A stretch of DNA of 64,000 nucleotides, taken from contig CM030933.1 of assembly GCA_018136815.1 (NCBI GenBank), positions 6,946,676 through 7,010,675 on the forward strand. Reading direction: 5' to 3'. This document shows, piece by piece, positions 33,050-44,517 of this stretch. Both the position numbers and the translations under genes were made by a program. This stretch comes from Isochrysis galbana (Eukaryota; Haptophyta; Isochrysidales; Isochrysidaceae). The notes below the pieces were generated by a model. It was not told the DNA's origin and did no database searches. It worked only from the letters and a program-made list of their open reading frames with translations. The first letter of the stretch is position 1. Each line of letters starts with the position of its first letter.

Positions 33050-33757
33050 GGCGCGCCGCCCGCCGTCGAGTCGCCACCGCGATCGAGAGGAGCTCTCCTC
33101 TCTCTGATTTCACTCTCCTAAACTAAAAAACTTCTCCCCTTCCCCTTCCCCTTCCCTTTCCCCTTCTTCTTCTCTTCTTCTTCTTCTTTCTGTAGGAGTA
33201 CAAGTACTCCTACGAGATGTCTGCGCGTCCCTCTCCTTCCCAAGCAACGTGCCTCGCCTCCTCCCCCCCCCCCCGCCCCCGCGCGCCGCCTCTTGCTTTT
33301 CCTCTTCTCCTAAAAAAGCTCTATTCGTATGCTCGGGAATAGAGTAGAGAAGAAAGACTGCCCTGAAGAGAGAATAACAGAATGCTGCTCTAAAGCAGAC
33401 TTTATTGAGAGTTTGTACTCCAACAACGTGAAATTTTTCGAGAAGAGAGGCTTTACTCCTACTCCATGTGAAAACTTTCCCATCTTCCAAGGTGTATTCA
33501 TATGAAGTACTCATAGCACCTGCACATGCCCTTTACATAGTACAATAGAGCTCTAATACTCCCTAGCTCCCTAGGCGCTCTCCCTAGGGGTCACTCTTTC
33601 CTCCCTCGCACTCCACTCCGCGCGCCGCCTGCCGAGCTCTCGGTTTCGGTGGACTCTCCCTCCCCCCTCTCTCCCGCACCTCCCCCTCCCCCCTTCCTTT
33701 CTCCCTCCATTCCGCTCCCCCCCCCCGCCTCCCTCGCCCCGCTTGCTCTCTCTTGTT
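33050..33757. promoter_or_regulatory. divergent promoter region with a perfect 10-bp palindrome
   Basis: It separates two divergent start codons. It holds TTC/CTT-rich tracts (33130-33190), a perfect inverted repeat GTAGGAGTAC-AA-GTACTCCTAC (33192-33213) and C-rich tracts (33640-33740) just before the nuclease start. A second TACTCCTAC occurs at about 33454. Confidence 0.5.
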
Positions 33758-35464
33758 ATGGTGATCCATGCGCCCGCAGTCGCGCCACTGCTGCAGAGCG
33801 GTGCTCTCAGCGCGGCAGCGGTCCCAGCGACGGCTGATGAGCTCTGCGCCATCCACAGACTCAAGGCTGCAGCGCGCGTTGACCGCGGGGGCGGGCTGCG
33901 TTCGGCAATGCCCACCATGAGCGATGCCAGCTCGCCGGTGAGAAGGAGCAGAGCCGCTGGTGAGGGAGAGCAGGCGAGCGCAAACAGTAACTCATCACCT
34001 CGACGTGGAGCCATGCGAAGAAACTCTCGCAGCTTCCGAGCTGGGCAAGGGCCGCAGCAACAGAAGTCGCAGTCGCAACCTCAGGCGCCGCCGCCGCAGC
34101 AGCAGAAGTCATCGCCACAGCAACAGCCGCAGCAGCGCATGCGTACTGCGTGTCGGCGTGGGAAGATGCCAAACATCTATTGGCGCTCGATCAGTATTGA
34201 CGAGTTGCGCACGCATCCGCGTGTGCTCAGCCTCCCTCCCGTTCCTTCAATCACCCTTGCGGGCCCCGCAACGTACCGCTGGGTGCGGCAGGACGACCCT
34301 CTTTGGGAAGATCTTCATACATCGGTGCTCACCTCACGTCATTTGCTTGCTGTTCTTGGATTCCGAGAGCCACGAGCGGCACGCATCCTCGGCCTAAACC
34401 GAGCCTTCGTGTCACCGAACGCTCTCGTGGACTCATATTATCATTTCCGTCAAACAGATTCTCGTGGCTATTCGTCCATTCCTGGGGCGGTATTGCGACG
34501 GCCAGGACGGACCGCAGAGACGAAGGCTGCGCATGCGAATGAGGCACTGCGATCTGCGTTGCATAGCTTTTACCAGGATGAGGCCAAATGGCCGCCAAGT
34601 GAATCCGAGCGGCTACGCGACTTGAGATCCATACGAGTGCCGCGCAGCATTGGTGAGTTACGCTGCTGTTGGGGTTCAGCGCAGGAAGCCACTGCCTTGG
34701 CGTCATTGCTTGATGCCGTTAGAGACGGCATTGTGGAGGAGATCGGCTTGTCCATGCTTCTCCCCGAGGAACTCCCGAGTACATTCCCAGCCGAAATCCG
34801 TCGCCTCGCGGAAAACGGTGGGTTACCACCGATCGGGGCTTCACCCGATGGTATGCTCCGGCGAGGCGATGCTTCCAAGCTCGAGGCAGTCGAGGTGAAG
34901 AATCATTGTCCGTATTTTGTTCGGCGTGGTCTCAAGAAGGGACGGGGTGGCCAAGGTCGCACTCGTTCCTCGAGCAGTGGATCGGACGCATCCGAGGGTG
35001 GTGCTCTTAGCGATACATTTCATGTATGGGCAGGTCGTCTTCACGAGTGGGAGCGTGAGCGCCTACCTTGGTTTGAACAGCGAGGACCACTCGATGCAAT
35101 TCCCCCGCAATACGTTCCCCAAGTGCAACTGGAATGCTTGTGTACTGGCGCCGACTTCAACAACTTCGTGTCAGCGTCGGCATGTCAAGGTGTGAACATC
35201 TTTCGGGCTCCGCGCGATGACGCCTATTTGGGCGAAATGTTGTACTTCATCTCGAAGTTTTGGAGCCGTGTTATAAACGGCAAATGCCCTTCCGCCGACT
35301 TGCATTGGCAAGACGGCGAGCGATATGAGGCCTTCCTGCACGCCACTGTGCGCATCGGACGCGAGGCGGCGTTGGACAAGCATGTCCGCCAGCCGTGGCG
35401 CCGCCCTGCAAAGGGGCTATTGGGCTCATTCTTCTTGGACGAGTGGATAGAGCTGCCACCGTAG
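33758..35464 (+). CDS. YqaJ-type (lambda-exonuclease-like) PD-(D/E)XK nuclease
   Basis: A single frame of 568 residues starts at the first ATG (33758); the frame is open upstream only from a TTG. The N-terminal 135 residues are disordered, with a Gln/Pro-rich tract (about 100-127). The nuclease domain follows: TSRHLLAVLGF near residue 193, CWGSAQEA (about 304-311, the Gly-x-x-x-Glu motif), GASPDG (about 360-365, metal-binding Asp), AVEVKN (about 377-382, the E-x-K motif) and PQYVPQVQLE (about 450-459, Gln motif). All expected catalytic residues are present. YqaJ enzymes in phages and bacteria are 5'-3' exonucleases for recombination. In eukaryotic genomes they occur in giant viruses, transposons and as domesticated genes. 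Here it sits between ordinary genes, without a recombinase partner. Possible viral or mobile origin is inferred from the family only. Confidence 0.82.
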   Translation: MVIHAPAVAPLLQSGALSAAAVPATADELCAIHRLKAAARVDRGGGLRSAMPTMSDASSPVRRSRAAGEGEQASANSNSSPRRGAMRRNSRSFRAGQGPQQQKSQSQPQAPPPQQQKSSPQQQPQQRMRTACRRGKMPNIYWRSISIDELRTHPRVLSLPPVPSITLAGPATYRWVRQDDPLWEDLHTSVLTSRHLLAVLGFREPRAARILGLNRAFVSPNALVDSYYHFRQTDSRGYSSIPGAVLRRPGRTAETKAAHANEALRSALHSFYQDEAKWPPSESERLRDLRSIRVPRSIGELRCCWGSAQEATALASLLDAVRDGIVEEIGLSMLLPEELPSTFPAEIRRLAENGGLPPIGASPDGMLRRGDASKLEAVEVKNHCPYFVRRGLKKGRGGQGRTRSSSSGSDASEGGALSDTFHVWAGRLHEWERERLPWFEQRGPLDAIPPQYVPQVQLECLCTGADFNNFVSASACQGVNIFRAPRDDAYLGEMLYFISKFWSRVINGKCPSADLHWQDGERYEAFLHATVRIGREAALDKHVRQPWRRPAKGLLGSFFLDEWIELPP

Positions 35465-35866
35465 TTGGTGGCCAATTCCTCGCAAAATGCCGCGTCCTAG
35501 ATTGACACATTTCTCCGGCTATTGTAAGGGCTTGTTTGCCTTCAACTTCTTGAGGCAGAAGCTACGGCCATTCTATTGCTCGCAATAGGGTCTAGAGGCT
35601 TCTTCCTGCAATATTGACCATGGTCGAGTATTCGGTATACGTGTATCAGTATAGTTGCATATCGTAGCATTTCGGGTCGCGCCAAAATTGCACCAGAGAG
35701 CAAATGCGCCACCGCGGCGTGATGTCAGTGCCCAAGAGCAGCTGTGATTCCCGGGGTCACGGCTCTGTACATGTTCTTGTGCTGAAGAGGGGGGGGGAAG
35801 CGCCGGTCGACGCATATTAACATAAGAAGCAAGTAAGCCACGGTCCGTTGGTTCGCTGTGAATCCG

Positions 35867-36558
35867 ATGGCCGACGATTGTAGGTACCCCTCGCTCAGCT
35901 CCTCGGTCATCTTCTTAGACATCGACGGAGTGCTGAATCGGACGGTTCGCATTTCACCGACGCCAGACCCTGGCTCTGTCATCGGCGTGCTACGCCTCTG
36001 TTGCTGACCTCCGGCTGGTTTGCCCCCCCCCCCTGGCCATAGCGCGAGGCAAAGCTCGTCTGCTTCGAGGAGGATCTCATTGCCAGGTTTAAATCACTCC
36101 TCAAGAGCGTCCCTGCTGCATCGATCGTGCTGTCGACGTTCTGGCGTCCGTTCCTACCATATGTTGCCTACGTGCTACACCGGCACGGCATTGACGCTCG
36201 ACGGATCGTCGGACGCACACCTGGCTGCTCCCCTGCGATTCGCAGTTGTCCATTTCTCAGCGTGGAGACATCGATTTTGAATGACGCAGACGAGCCGTCG
36301 CGGGCACACGAAATCAGAAAGTGAGTACCTTGCGCCCAATTCTTCAGAGGCTGCATGTGCACTTGAAGTCTGACGCTTCATGTGACCTTACACAGGTGGC
36401 TGGTTGATCATCCTCATGTGCGTCAATTTGTCATCATTGATGACCGGGAGTCGGCTGCTGATGAAGGTCTCCTCTCTCATTTTGTGCATACGGATACGCG
36501 TCTTGGCCTGACAGATCGAGACGTGGCTAGAGCTATTGCTATTCTCACAGAGGGATGA
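35867..36558 (+). CDS. HAD-superfamily phosphatase-like protein (Swiss-army-knife type)
   Basis: This gene is only visible after splicing. Exons 35867-35986, 36043-36320 and 36396-36558 give 186 residues; introns are 56 and 75 nt, GT-AG, phases 0 and 2. Motif I is SVIFLDIDGVLN (residues 13-24, nucleophile Asp in DIDG). Motif II is ASIVLSTFWRP, motif III is likely in the IDARRIVGRTPG/RAHEIRKWL region, and motif IV is QFVIIDDRES. The C-terminus carries HFVHTDTRLGLTDRDVARAI, the usual end of this small HAD group, some members of which are linked to RNA repair. The start ATG is the first in frame with no upstream frame. It lies 400 bases downstream of the YqaJ-type gene on the same strand; a functional link is possible but unproven. 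Confidence 0.8.
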
Positions 36559-37526
36559 TGCGATGATGATCGTAGCAGATGCAGCGCGCATACCATGCAT
36601 CATGAGTTCGGTTCGCGGTCTTTTTCCGTATCGAGTGCGGGGCAGACTTTGCAGATTTGATAGCATCGATCGGCCGAATGAAGAACAGCACCGATTCCAT
36701 CTCACAGCTGCCCCTGCCGCATGCCTGAGTTCAAGTCAGGATGACGCAGTATAGCTCACGCCGGCCTATGAAACCATATATCAGATAGTCGCCGTGTATA
36801 CGTAGCACCACCTGAGTCCTACAAATCCAACAATAAAGAAAGAAAGGGCGAAGAGGAAGGAGCGAAGACGGTGACAGCAAGGGTGATGTCATGCTAGAAC
36901 GCGTGCGAGTGTCAGAACCCAAGATGGTAGATGAAAACACTCTTGAAGTTGCCCAAAACTGCTCCTAGTACACTTCCCCCGGGAAATCGAAGAGCGACTG
37001 AAACCTCAGGTTCGTTTTTGCGCTTTTTCGCCCCCCTTGCAATGGGACCCCCAGCGACTTTTATATTATCCCCCCAAACCCCCCCTCCCCCAACTCGGAG
37101 GTCAAGGGTTCACTTTCACTTCAGCTTGGCCTTGTCCATTCGGTCGCGTTCCGTCCAAAGAGGACCATGCGAACATTTTTATTTTACATTCCCAAAATAT
37201 ACAGCGGGTTTGTCGCGTTACGTCGATTTTAATTATAATCAAGATAAACTCTCACGATAGTCAAGGATAAACTCTCACGATAGTCAAGATACTTATAAAT
37301 CACGAGTTTTTTAGCAGCGGACTTACCATAAAATACTAATAAAATCTCACGATACAGGTCTCGTGATGAGTTGCAATCACTTCGACATGCTGGTGCACGG
37401 CGTGCATCTAATGTTTCCAGACGCGCGTCATCTGCGCGGGGGGCGCCGTGCGTGCGCATGGAACCTTCGTCTGGATGTGCACACCGTCCAGATATCGCAA
37501 GGTGCGTCTAGGCAAGCTAGACTCCC

Positions 37527-37745
37527 CAACTAGCTTTATATTGATATTGATAGTCAGTTGCAATGGAGCGCGCCGGCCCGGCGCCCCCCTCCCCCTCTCC
37601 TTTGGGCCCCCCGCCGCGGGCGGCTCCCCCGCCCCCATGGAGCAGTCGCAGTCGAAGTGACAGCGTCCGCCCACTGAGGCCGAGCAGGTGCGTGCGACCC
37701 CGGTCGCGCCACACGCCACACAACCCGTGGCGAGGCTATTGCTGC
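37527..37745 (+). repeat. family F repeat
   Basis: It begins with a diverged hairpin tip (AACTAGCTTTATATTG...AGTCAGTTG), then ATGGAGCGCGCC, GGGCCCCCCGCCGCGGG, CCCATGGAGCAGTCGC, GAGGCCGAGCAGGTG and GCGACC/GGTCGC blocks. The same order is seen at 42232-42440 and, as an inverted dimer, at 56386-56737. Confidence 0.65.
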
Positions 37746-38869
37746 GCACTCGTGTTCGCAAACTCGACGGACTCGGCGAGAACCGCCCAAGCGGGTATGG
37801 GGCGCCAACCAAAAAAAGCGATCGACTCGGGCGACCTTCGCCCACTATACAATGCGGGCAGCAAGGGCGACCTGATCCCTAGCGCGGAACGAAAGACGAA
37901 AGTCCCTAGCCGCAAGGCTGGGTGCTAGGTGTGGAGTACCTGGTTACAGCTAGGCCATCAACCCGCTAAGAGACGAGGGCCATGCACACGGAGAAACACC
38001 CCAGAGACAACCCCAAGAAGGACCAAGGAGCGCAAAGCGCACACACAACACCACAACACACGCGGGACACGGAGAGCAGAGGCGAAACGTCAACTCAATT
38101 CAAAAAATCTTGCCCGGAACACGCACCCGACCCGGGCCCATGGTAGTGTACCAAGGCCGCACCCCCGACACCAAAGATAAAGGAACGAGGGGGGGAAGGC
38201 GAGGGGGCGGAGAGACGGGAGAGAAGGGCGATGGCAGGCGTGCAGTAGAATACGCTGTCTAGCGATAGGTGTGTAGCACTGCTGAATCTTCAGATCTTTT
38301 TTTTTCATGGGTCATGGGGGCCGGGGGGCCGCCCTCGGCGGGTAGCCCGAAGGAGAAGAGGGGAGCGGCGGCGCGCTCCATGCTGGCAACTGACTATAAA
38401 TAATATTCAATGTTATATCCTAGCCAACCCCACTAGCTAATTGGACACAACTTTTCCGTCCCGGAATCCCGCCATGCCTGACGGGCCAGGTGTCCGAGTG
38501 ATACCGGGGGGTGGGGGCACTGCCCCCTCCCCTCGATATTTGTCCTCCCCCCGGTGCATGCACCGGCAGGTCGTTTGCCTTCATTTGGTACCCCTCGTTT
38601 CCAAATACGCGATGCGTCGGTATAAAAGAAATCCCGGGGGGGGGCATTCGTGAGATAGGAGCCCAGAAGCGCTAATCTCCCTCGCTAGAGCGAGTGGCCG
38701 CGGCGAGCCGCGGCCCTTCCCTCCTGGCTCTGGCGCCCCCGTCTTCTCTTACCCAAACGGGGCGAGAAGACACGTTTCTGCCGGAGGGGGGAGCTGCCGC
38801 TCCCCCCTCCCCTCCCTCTTCCCTTTTCCTCCTCTCTTCCCTGCGGCGGGGGCCCATGGCCATGGCGCG

Positions 38870-39265
38870 CGCCTGCGGCCCCTCTTCAGGTCCCCAGGTG
38901 GCCAGCAGGGGCCTGGGAGCGCAGCTCAGGGGGCAGGTGAGGCTGGGGCATGGCCCTGGCCCCTCCTGCCTCTCCCTCGCTGGCGCTCCGAGCCCCTGCG
39001 GGTCGACTGGAGCTGGTTGGGGGGTCCTGAACAGGGGGGCCCAGGGGGAGGAGGGGCTGGTCAGAGGGATGGGCTGGCCACGACAGGCCAGGGCGGGCGA
39101 ATCAGGCGTGCCTGTGGGGAGAGGAATGGGTCAGCAGGGCAGTGTGCTCCTGGCAAGCCATCAGGCGTGCCAGGAGAGTGGGTGGTTCCTCCCCCATGGC
39201 AGGGGAGGAGTGGAGAGAGAGGGGGCTCGTGCCCCCCCATGGGCGAACTAAGTATAAACTTAGTT
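38870..39265 (-). repeat. family A repeat, 5' part, minus orientation
   Basis: Read from 39265 leftwards it shows the AACTAAGTTTATACTTAG tip, GGGGGGGCACGAGCCCCC hairpin, CTCCTCCCCTGCCATGGG, CTGATGGCTTGCCAGGAG and CAGCGAGGGAGAGGCAGG blocks of family A. The 3' module is absent. A second, different tip (ACTGACTATAAAGTTAGTTG) follows immediately at 39268-39290. Confidence 0.7.
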
Positions 39266-40049
39266 GAACTGACTATAAAGTTAGTTGAGCATCATCAGAC
39301 ATGAGACATTAGACTTTTTTTAGTAACATTTTAGCTTTAGCTTAGCTCTTTGGCATCCTTCCTCTACCTCTTCCTCCTCCGATCCACCCAACAACCAACA
39401 ACAAAAATCCGTTTGAGCGCCACCCGAACCGCTGGACTTAATCATTGCATAACTGAATTTCATAATGTGCAGATAGGGAGGGGGTTGCAATGGTCATGGC
39501 ATTGGCTAGCGACGGTTCTCTCACTTCGGTAGTACCGGCAGCATCATGGCAATAGTAAATCGTGTTGAACACACATCAACCAACCACATGGAAGAAGCAA
39601 GCGCGATGAGCTACTGACACTCGTCATCTATAATACGATATGGCGCGCACACACACCAGCAAGGTGAGCGTCGAACCAGAGCTTCGGTCAGCCGTATCAG
39701 CCAGAGAAGAGGACCGTTTCTTGGTAGAGGCAAAGGATCGAGCGTGGCTCTCAATGCAGAACGAAAGGACACAAGACGATCCATAGATCTCATGCGGTCT
39801 CCGATGTGGTGGCCTCGCCGCAACAATCACGACGGCAACATACATCTTCGCGATCGCAAGCACGCGAAGTGCAGTCGAACCCATACTGACGGTTTGTGGT
39901 GGCAAGCACTGTGTCTGTATCAAGTCAGCGAAGGCACTTTAAGTCCGCATCACTTGGCTTCGGTTTGGTCATGCAATGAGCGGGGCCAACAGACGAGCAA
40001 TGGCGCAGTACTCATCGGTTTGCGAGGCGACGGTAAAGAGTGAAGACGT

Positions 40050-41271
40050 CTAGAAGAAGCTGCCACGGCCGGCAGAAGTCGTCTGAATAGGGTCGGCGAA
40101 GATGCCGGCGGCAACGAGGGCAAGCGCAAGGACGCCAATGACACCACCAACGGCAAGAGTGAAAGTCTGTTCGCTCTGCGAGTCTATCTCCACAAGTTTT
40201 TGGCACACAGCGGAGCGCTTTCCTGTGGTATCGCAGTCGAGAATACGGTAGACCCAGGTGCCCGGAGTAGGAACAGTGTCATCGAGGTAGGTGTAGCTGC
40301 CTCCATCAACACCTTTGGACTTGAGCGGCGCGAAGTTCTCGAACGTGGCGAGATCCTCGAACGAATCCGAGCCTACGGCGCACGGTCAAGAGTCGAGTCT
40401 TGTGAGCCAACTAAGAATGTTAACACAGGGATGACCTGCGGAGTTCGTGGCATTAAGACATCGGGCATACCTCCCTTCCTCCTCTGAACGATGAAGCCTG
40501 CGTTACCCTCCTCGTTGCCGGTCGACCACTTGAGCTCGACTTCGTCCTCCGAAATGATCTTGGATTTCAGACCACCACCTAGACGGGTGAGAATCAGAGT
40601 GAGTGCACGACAATTCCGTTGCCATAAGCACTTATCACGCTCGCCGAGGCCACCGGAGCCTCCCGAATCACTCGTATCTCCCAACGCGCTGTCTCACCAG
40701 CACCAAGCTCAGCTGCCTGCGGGTCGATCGAGAGGGTGTCGAGCTCCTTTGCCGCTGCCATCTGCCTCTCCTTGCGCGCCTTGCGCTCCGCCTCTGCTCG
40801 CGCGATGGCCTCAGGATCTACCTTCATCCAAGGCGCAAACTCGACACCAGATTCAGAGCGCATGTTCCAATACACCTTCTTGGCCTCCGGGGAGAGACTG
40901 TCGTCAGCCTGCTCCCTCTCTAGCTCCGCGAGGTACTCCTCCTCACTCATCTCCTCCGCCTCGGTCTGCTCTGCCATCCGAGCGAATGGCTGTGTGCGCG
41001 CAAGGGAGAGAGAGGGGGGGAATGCAGAGGGGTAAGCGGGGGGAGGGAAGAGAAGAGAAGAGAGAAGGGTGGGGGGGGGGGGGACTGGAAGCCTCGGCCC
41101 TGCGCTGCAGTGAAGCAGCGAATCGCGAGGGGTATGGGGGGGGGCGGAGCGGAAGCGGCGGACCTGACGAGCCAGTTGTGGGGCGACCGGGCGAATCGCC
41201 ACGCCATAGCTAACGAGCAGGCCCTCGACGAGTGCAGACGAGGCGGCTAGCGCGAGCATCAAGCGAGCCAT
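40050..41271 (-). CDS. plastid-targeted single-span membrane protein with FN3-like domain
   Basis: Four exons on the minus strand (41271-41164, 40989-40632, 40578-40471, 40372-40050) give 298 residues; introns are 174, 53 and 98 nt, all GT-AG, phases 0, 1, 1. The N-terminus (MARLMLALAASSALVEGLLV) is a signal peptide, followed by a transit-like stretch up to LARQPFARMAEQ. An acidic/basic coiled segment follows (SEEEYLAELEREQ, ARAEAERKARKERQ). A beta-rich region (SKIISEDEVELKWSTGNEEG, GFIVQRRKGGSDSFEDL, YTYLDDTVPTPGTWVYRI, GKRSAVCQKLVEI) has the WS/PGTWVYRI look of a fibronectin type III domain. One membrane helix near the end (FTLAVGGVIGVLALALVAAG) is followed by a short IFADPIQTTSAGR tail. 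I read it as a thylakoid or plastid-envelope anchored protein; its function is unknown. Confidence 0.75.
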
Positions 41272-41610
41272 GTCTCTCTCTCCTCTCCTGCTCTCTCACC
41301 ACCACAGAGTAGCGCCCCTCGCCCTCTTCTGCCTACCGCTGTTTGATCACATCTCTCTCTACAGCCACAAATTCTAATGTTCTCTCTGGACAATCTCGTC
41401 CTCTCTCACATCTCTGTTGCCCCCCCCCCCCCCTCTCTTCCCCCTCCCCCCCCCCCCCCCAACCTCCTCCCCCCCAAACCTCTGTGCTTTCAGTTCCCCC
41501 GTTCTTCCCCTTTTCTGAGCCTTGTTTCATCTCTCTGACTCCACGGCTGCGAGGGTGAGCACACACACACACGCTCCCTTCTCCTCGCAGGCGCGAGATC
41601 GATCGCGGAA
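41272..41610. promoter_or_regulatory. upstream region of the plastid protein gene, C/T-rich with C-runs
   Basis: CT-rich DNA with two long C-runs (about 41421-41461) and an ACACACAC run at about 41561. It probably includes the promoter of the minus-strand gene. No defined element recognised. Confidence 0.35.
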
Positions 41611-41657
<47 letters not shown>

Positions 41658-41683
41658 GAGGGAGAGGGAGAGAGAGAGAGGGA

Positions 41684-41736
<53 letters not shown>

Positions 41737-41757
41737 AGAGAGAGAGAGAGAGGGAGG

Positions 41758-41810
<53 letters not shown>

Positions 41811-41842
41811 AGAGAGGGAGAGGGAGAGAGAGAGAGAGAGAG
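41611..41842. repeat. long GA microsatellite
   Basis: About 230 bases are almost purely alternating GA with scattered GG interruptions and one G-run (about 41801-41810). Confidence 0.9.
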
Positions 41843-44517
41843 GATGGGGCGCCCCCGTCGGAGAGGAGGGAGAAGAGAAGGGATTGGGAAACGTCCGAGA
41901 AGCTTCGCCTTTTCTTTGTCCTATAATAAATCTCTACTCTATGCTCTAATCTACAACAGAATCCAACGAGCCACAGTAGCTACTGACAGACTGACGACAG
42001 AACTCCTAGCTCCCAGGCTCCCAGTCTCCTAGTCCATAGTGTCGAACATCGAACATAGACATAGGCTACTATGCATTACTCTACTATGGATATATAGTAC
42101 CGGTACGAGTACGGGTGCGTGAGTACGGGTGCGTTTCGTGGTTTTGCTCCATAGATAGATAGATAGTAGATAGAGGCTGAAACCCCGCACTGCGTCTGCA
42201 AACTGCATCGTGCATAGCTGCTTATCATTGGCAACTAACTTTATAGTTGGTTGCCATGGAGCGCGCCGCCGCTCCCCACCTCTCCTTCGGGCCCCCCGCC
42301 GCGGGAGCCCCCCCAGTACCCATGGAGCTGTCGCTGGCGAAGCTTCGGCGAAGCGACCGCGTCCGCCCGCAGAGGCCGAGCAGGTGAGCGCGACCCTGGT
42401 CGCGCCGCACGGCCCGTGGCCCCGGTCACACCAAGGAAGGCAGCCATGCTGGCCCACCCCATGGTGGGTCACAGGCTGTGACAAGCATCACACCAGCACC
42501 AGACCAGGAGAGACACTCATCCATCAGGCATGCCTTATGGCAGAGGCCTCTCTCACCCTGGTGACGGCCGCGCTGCCTCGGCGGCGCGGCCCGAGACCGG
42601 GTGGCCCTTATGGGCACAACTACAACACCAACAGCAAAGCGCACATAGACACTGACCCACCAACAACACAGCACAAGACCATACAGATGAGAGACTGCTT
42701 GGATGCGCCTTGGGGCTTGGGGCGCACGCTACACCGCCATGCCAGCTACCCACACGGACCCACCCACAGCCTCACCACCCCCGACCGCCCCTGCTACTCA
42801 GTAGCCGCGCTCAGATGACAGATGAGGAGCAAGGCGCCATGGAGTCGGACGCAACCTTCGAATTGTCCTTCCACCAAAGTCGCGTTCCGTCAAAAGAGGA
42901 CCAGGTGGTTTTTCAACATATCTGTTTTCTTTTTAGTTATTAACAACAGTGGTACAAAACAAAGCTAATCACGCTTGCCCCCCCCCCCCCCCGCTTTCCT
43001 CTCAACACGCAGTGACTCTCCCCAGCTATGCGTGTTGAGTTTTCATCTTCTTCGTCTTTTTCTCACACCCATCTTCCTCGATGGCGACGATCTATTCGAC
43101 CCGCTGGCATCTTTATTTATGTTTCAGCGGGCCAAGGCTCGTTTCTCGACGGAAGCTTCCCTCGAAAGTTGCTGCTTCTGATCGACGGGAAAACTATCCC
43201 GGTATCCCGGTGAACTACGCCGTGCGGGCGTGCAAAGAGATCAGCATGCCAGCAAACATTCAATCGCCCCATAAGCTAATGATCCATGGTAGCCTACGTC
43301 GTGGCTGCAAAGGCTGGCGGCCGGAGGTAGCAAAGGGCCTCCCCAACTCAGCCCGCATCTGCGAATGCGAGCAAGAGGCGGCAAAGCGCCGCGCACGGAA
43401 CGAAGCGCAACGGCTCAACCCCCGCCCGAAATCGGCGCACCTCCGTTCCAAACAAAACTCAGATGCCTAGCTAGGAGACTTTGGGAAGCAAGGGCGGCGC
43501 CCAGACTGAGGAAGGGATTCCACTTAGGCGCTAGGCTGTAGGGAGGGTACACGCTGGCTTAATATGGTGAGTTAGTTTGGTGTATTAACGACGATTTATA
43601 GACTTACTACGAACATTTTGAAGACAAGCACTCTATTCACTGTCAGAGACGGTGTCACAGCGATGCGGTACTCCTAAGGCGTAATCATTCCGACCTCCCG
43701 CCGCCACAATGGACAACAACACACGTGTAAAGCATTTAATTTCTCCGGAGGATATTCGCGGAATGCTTGGTTGGAGGCACTGCTCGGTGAAGCGATCCAA
43801 GTTGAAGTCACGGCGCTTTGGAAGTCGCGAGTCGATCGATTCCAGATCACACGCGTTTGTCGATTGTGTCAGGACCTCCATTCACATTAGAAAATCGCTC
43901 GTTTCATTTTGTTTTCGAGAAGTGCACGTCCCCCCTCGACTGTCCCATGAAGCCAGCATGTACCCACAAGGTATTTGTGAAGGTGCAGATTTAATTCTGC
44001 GAAGCTTAGGAGAGATATAATGGAAAAACTAAAAAGAACCTGCCTGATTTTGGAACGGAGGTAGTACTAATTTAATTACATATTTTGGCCGGGCCCTATT
44101 TAAAGAGCTCAACTTCAAATCGAGACCGGGCGCGGTGCATGCCCGTTTTCGACGATCCATCCATGTGGGGGGCCCCGCCAGACACCAAATACACTGGCGC
44201 CACCCGGGCCCGGGCGTCGTATTCGTATTCTGTTTTCTATCTGCTCAATCGGTGATCGGTCCATCGGCCTCTCCTCGATACACCCCTCGCCCACTTGCTC
44301 TCAAATCCCTCACTGTCACAACCCGTGACTTCTTCCGTCGCCCTCGCTTGAGCAGAGCCGTCTTCCTTGCTTCCTTGAGGTATTCTTTCTTCTCTTTGTG
44401 CAATCGCTATATCGCTATTTGTCCTGCCTTCACTAGTTTACTTTTAAAAATGTTGCTAGCTAAAAATGCCTCCGTCCTGTGCGCGGCTTCCTCTGTGATG
44501 GAGCGCACCGTCGCGCG
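41843..44517. repeat. repeat cluster (families F, D, C) and unassigned DNA
   Basis: 42232-42440 is family F (AACTAACTTTATAGTTGG tip, ATGGAGCGCGCC, GGGCCCCCCGCCGCGGG, GAGGCCGAGCAGGTGAG). 42882-43075 is family D (GTCGCGTTCCGTCAAAAGAG, TGTTTTCTTTTTAG, AAAGCTAATCACGC, GAGTTTTCATCTTCTTCG). 44100-44220, minus orientation, matches the inner part of the family C element (GTGTATTTGGT, TCTGGCGGGG, GATGGATCGTCGAAAACGGG, TTGAAGTTGAGCT). A 129-residue open frame at 43081-43470 (ATG start, basic) has no recognisable motif and is not called as a gene. 43480-44050 shows nothing. Confidence 0.45.

Larger units (their letters stand above)
36559..40049. repeat. repeat cluster between the HAD gene and the plastid protein gene
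   Basis: Recognised pieces: family D block at about 37142 (TCGCGTTCCGTCCAAAGAGG); family F copy 37527-37745; family B in minus orientation about 38110-38310 (ACCAAAGATAAAGGAACG, GCTGAATCTTCAGATC); a family F end in minus orientation 38310-38400; a minus family A copy 38870-39265. The remainder (36560-37120, 38400-38690, 39300-40049) shows no gene; the part next to 40049 is likely 3' untranslated sequence. Confidence 0.45.

Noticed and set aside
41522..41926. Plus-strand frame of alternating Arg-Glu
   Set aside because: Pure translation of the GA microsatellite.
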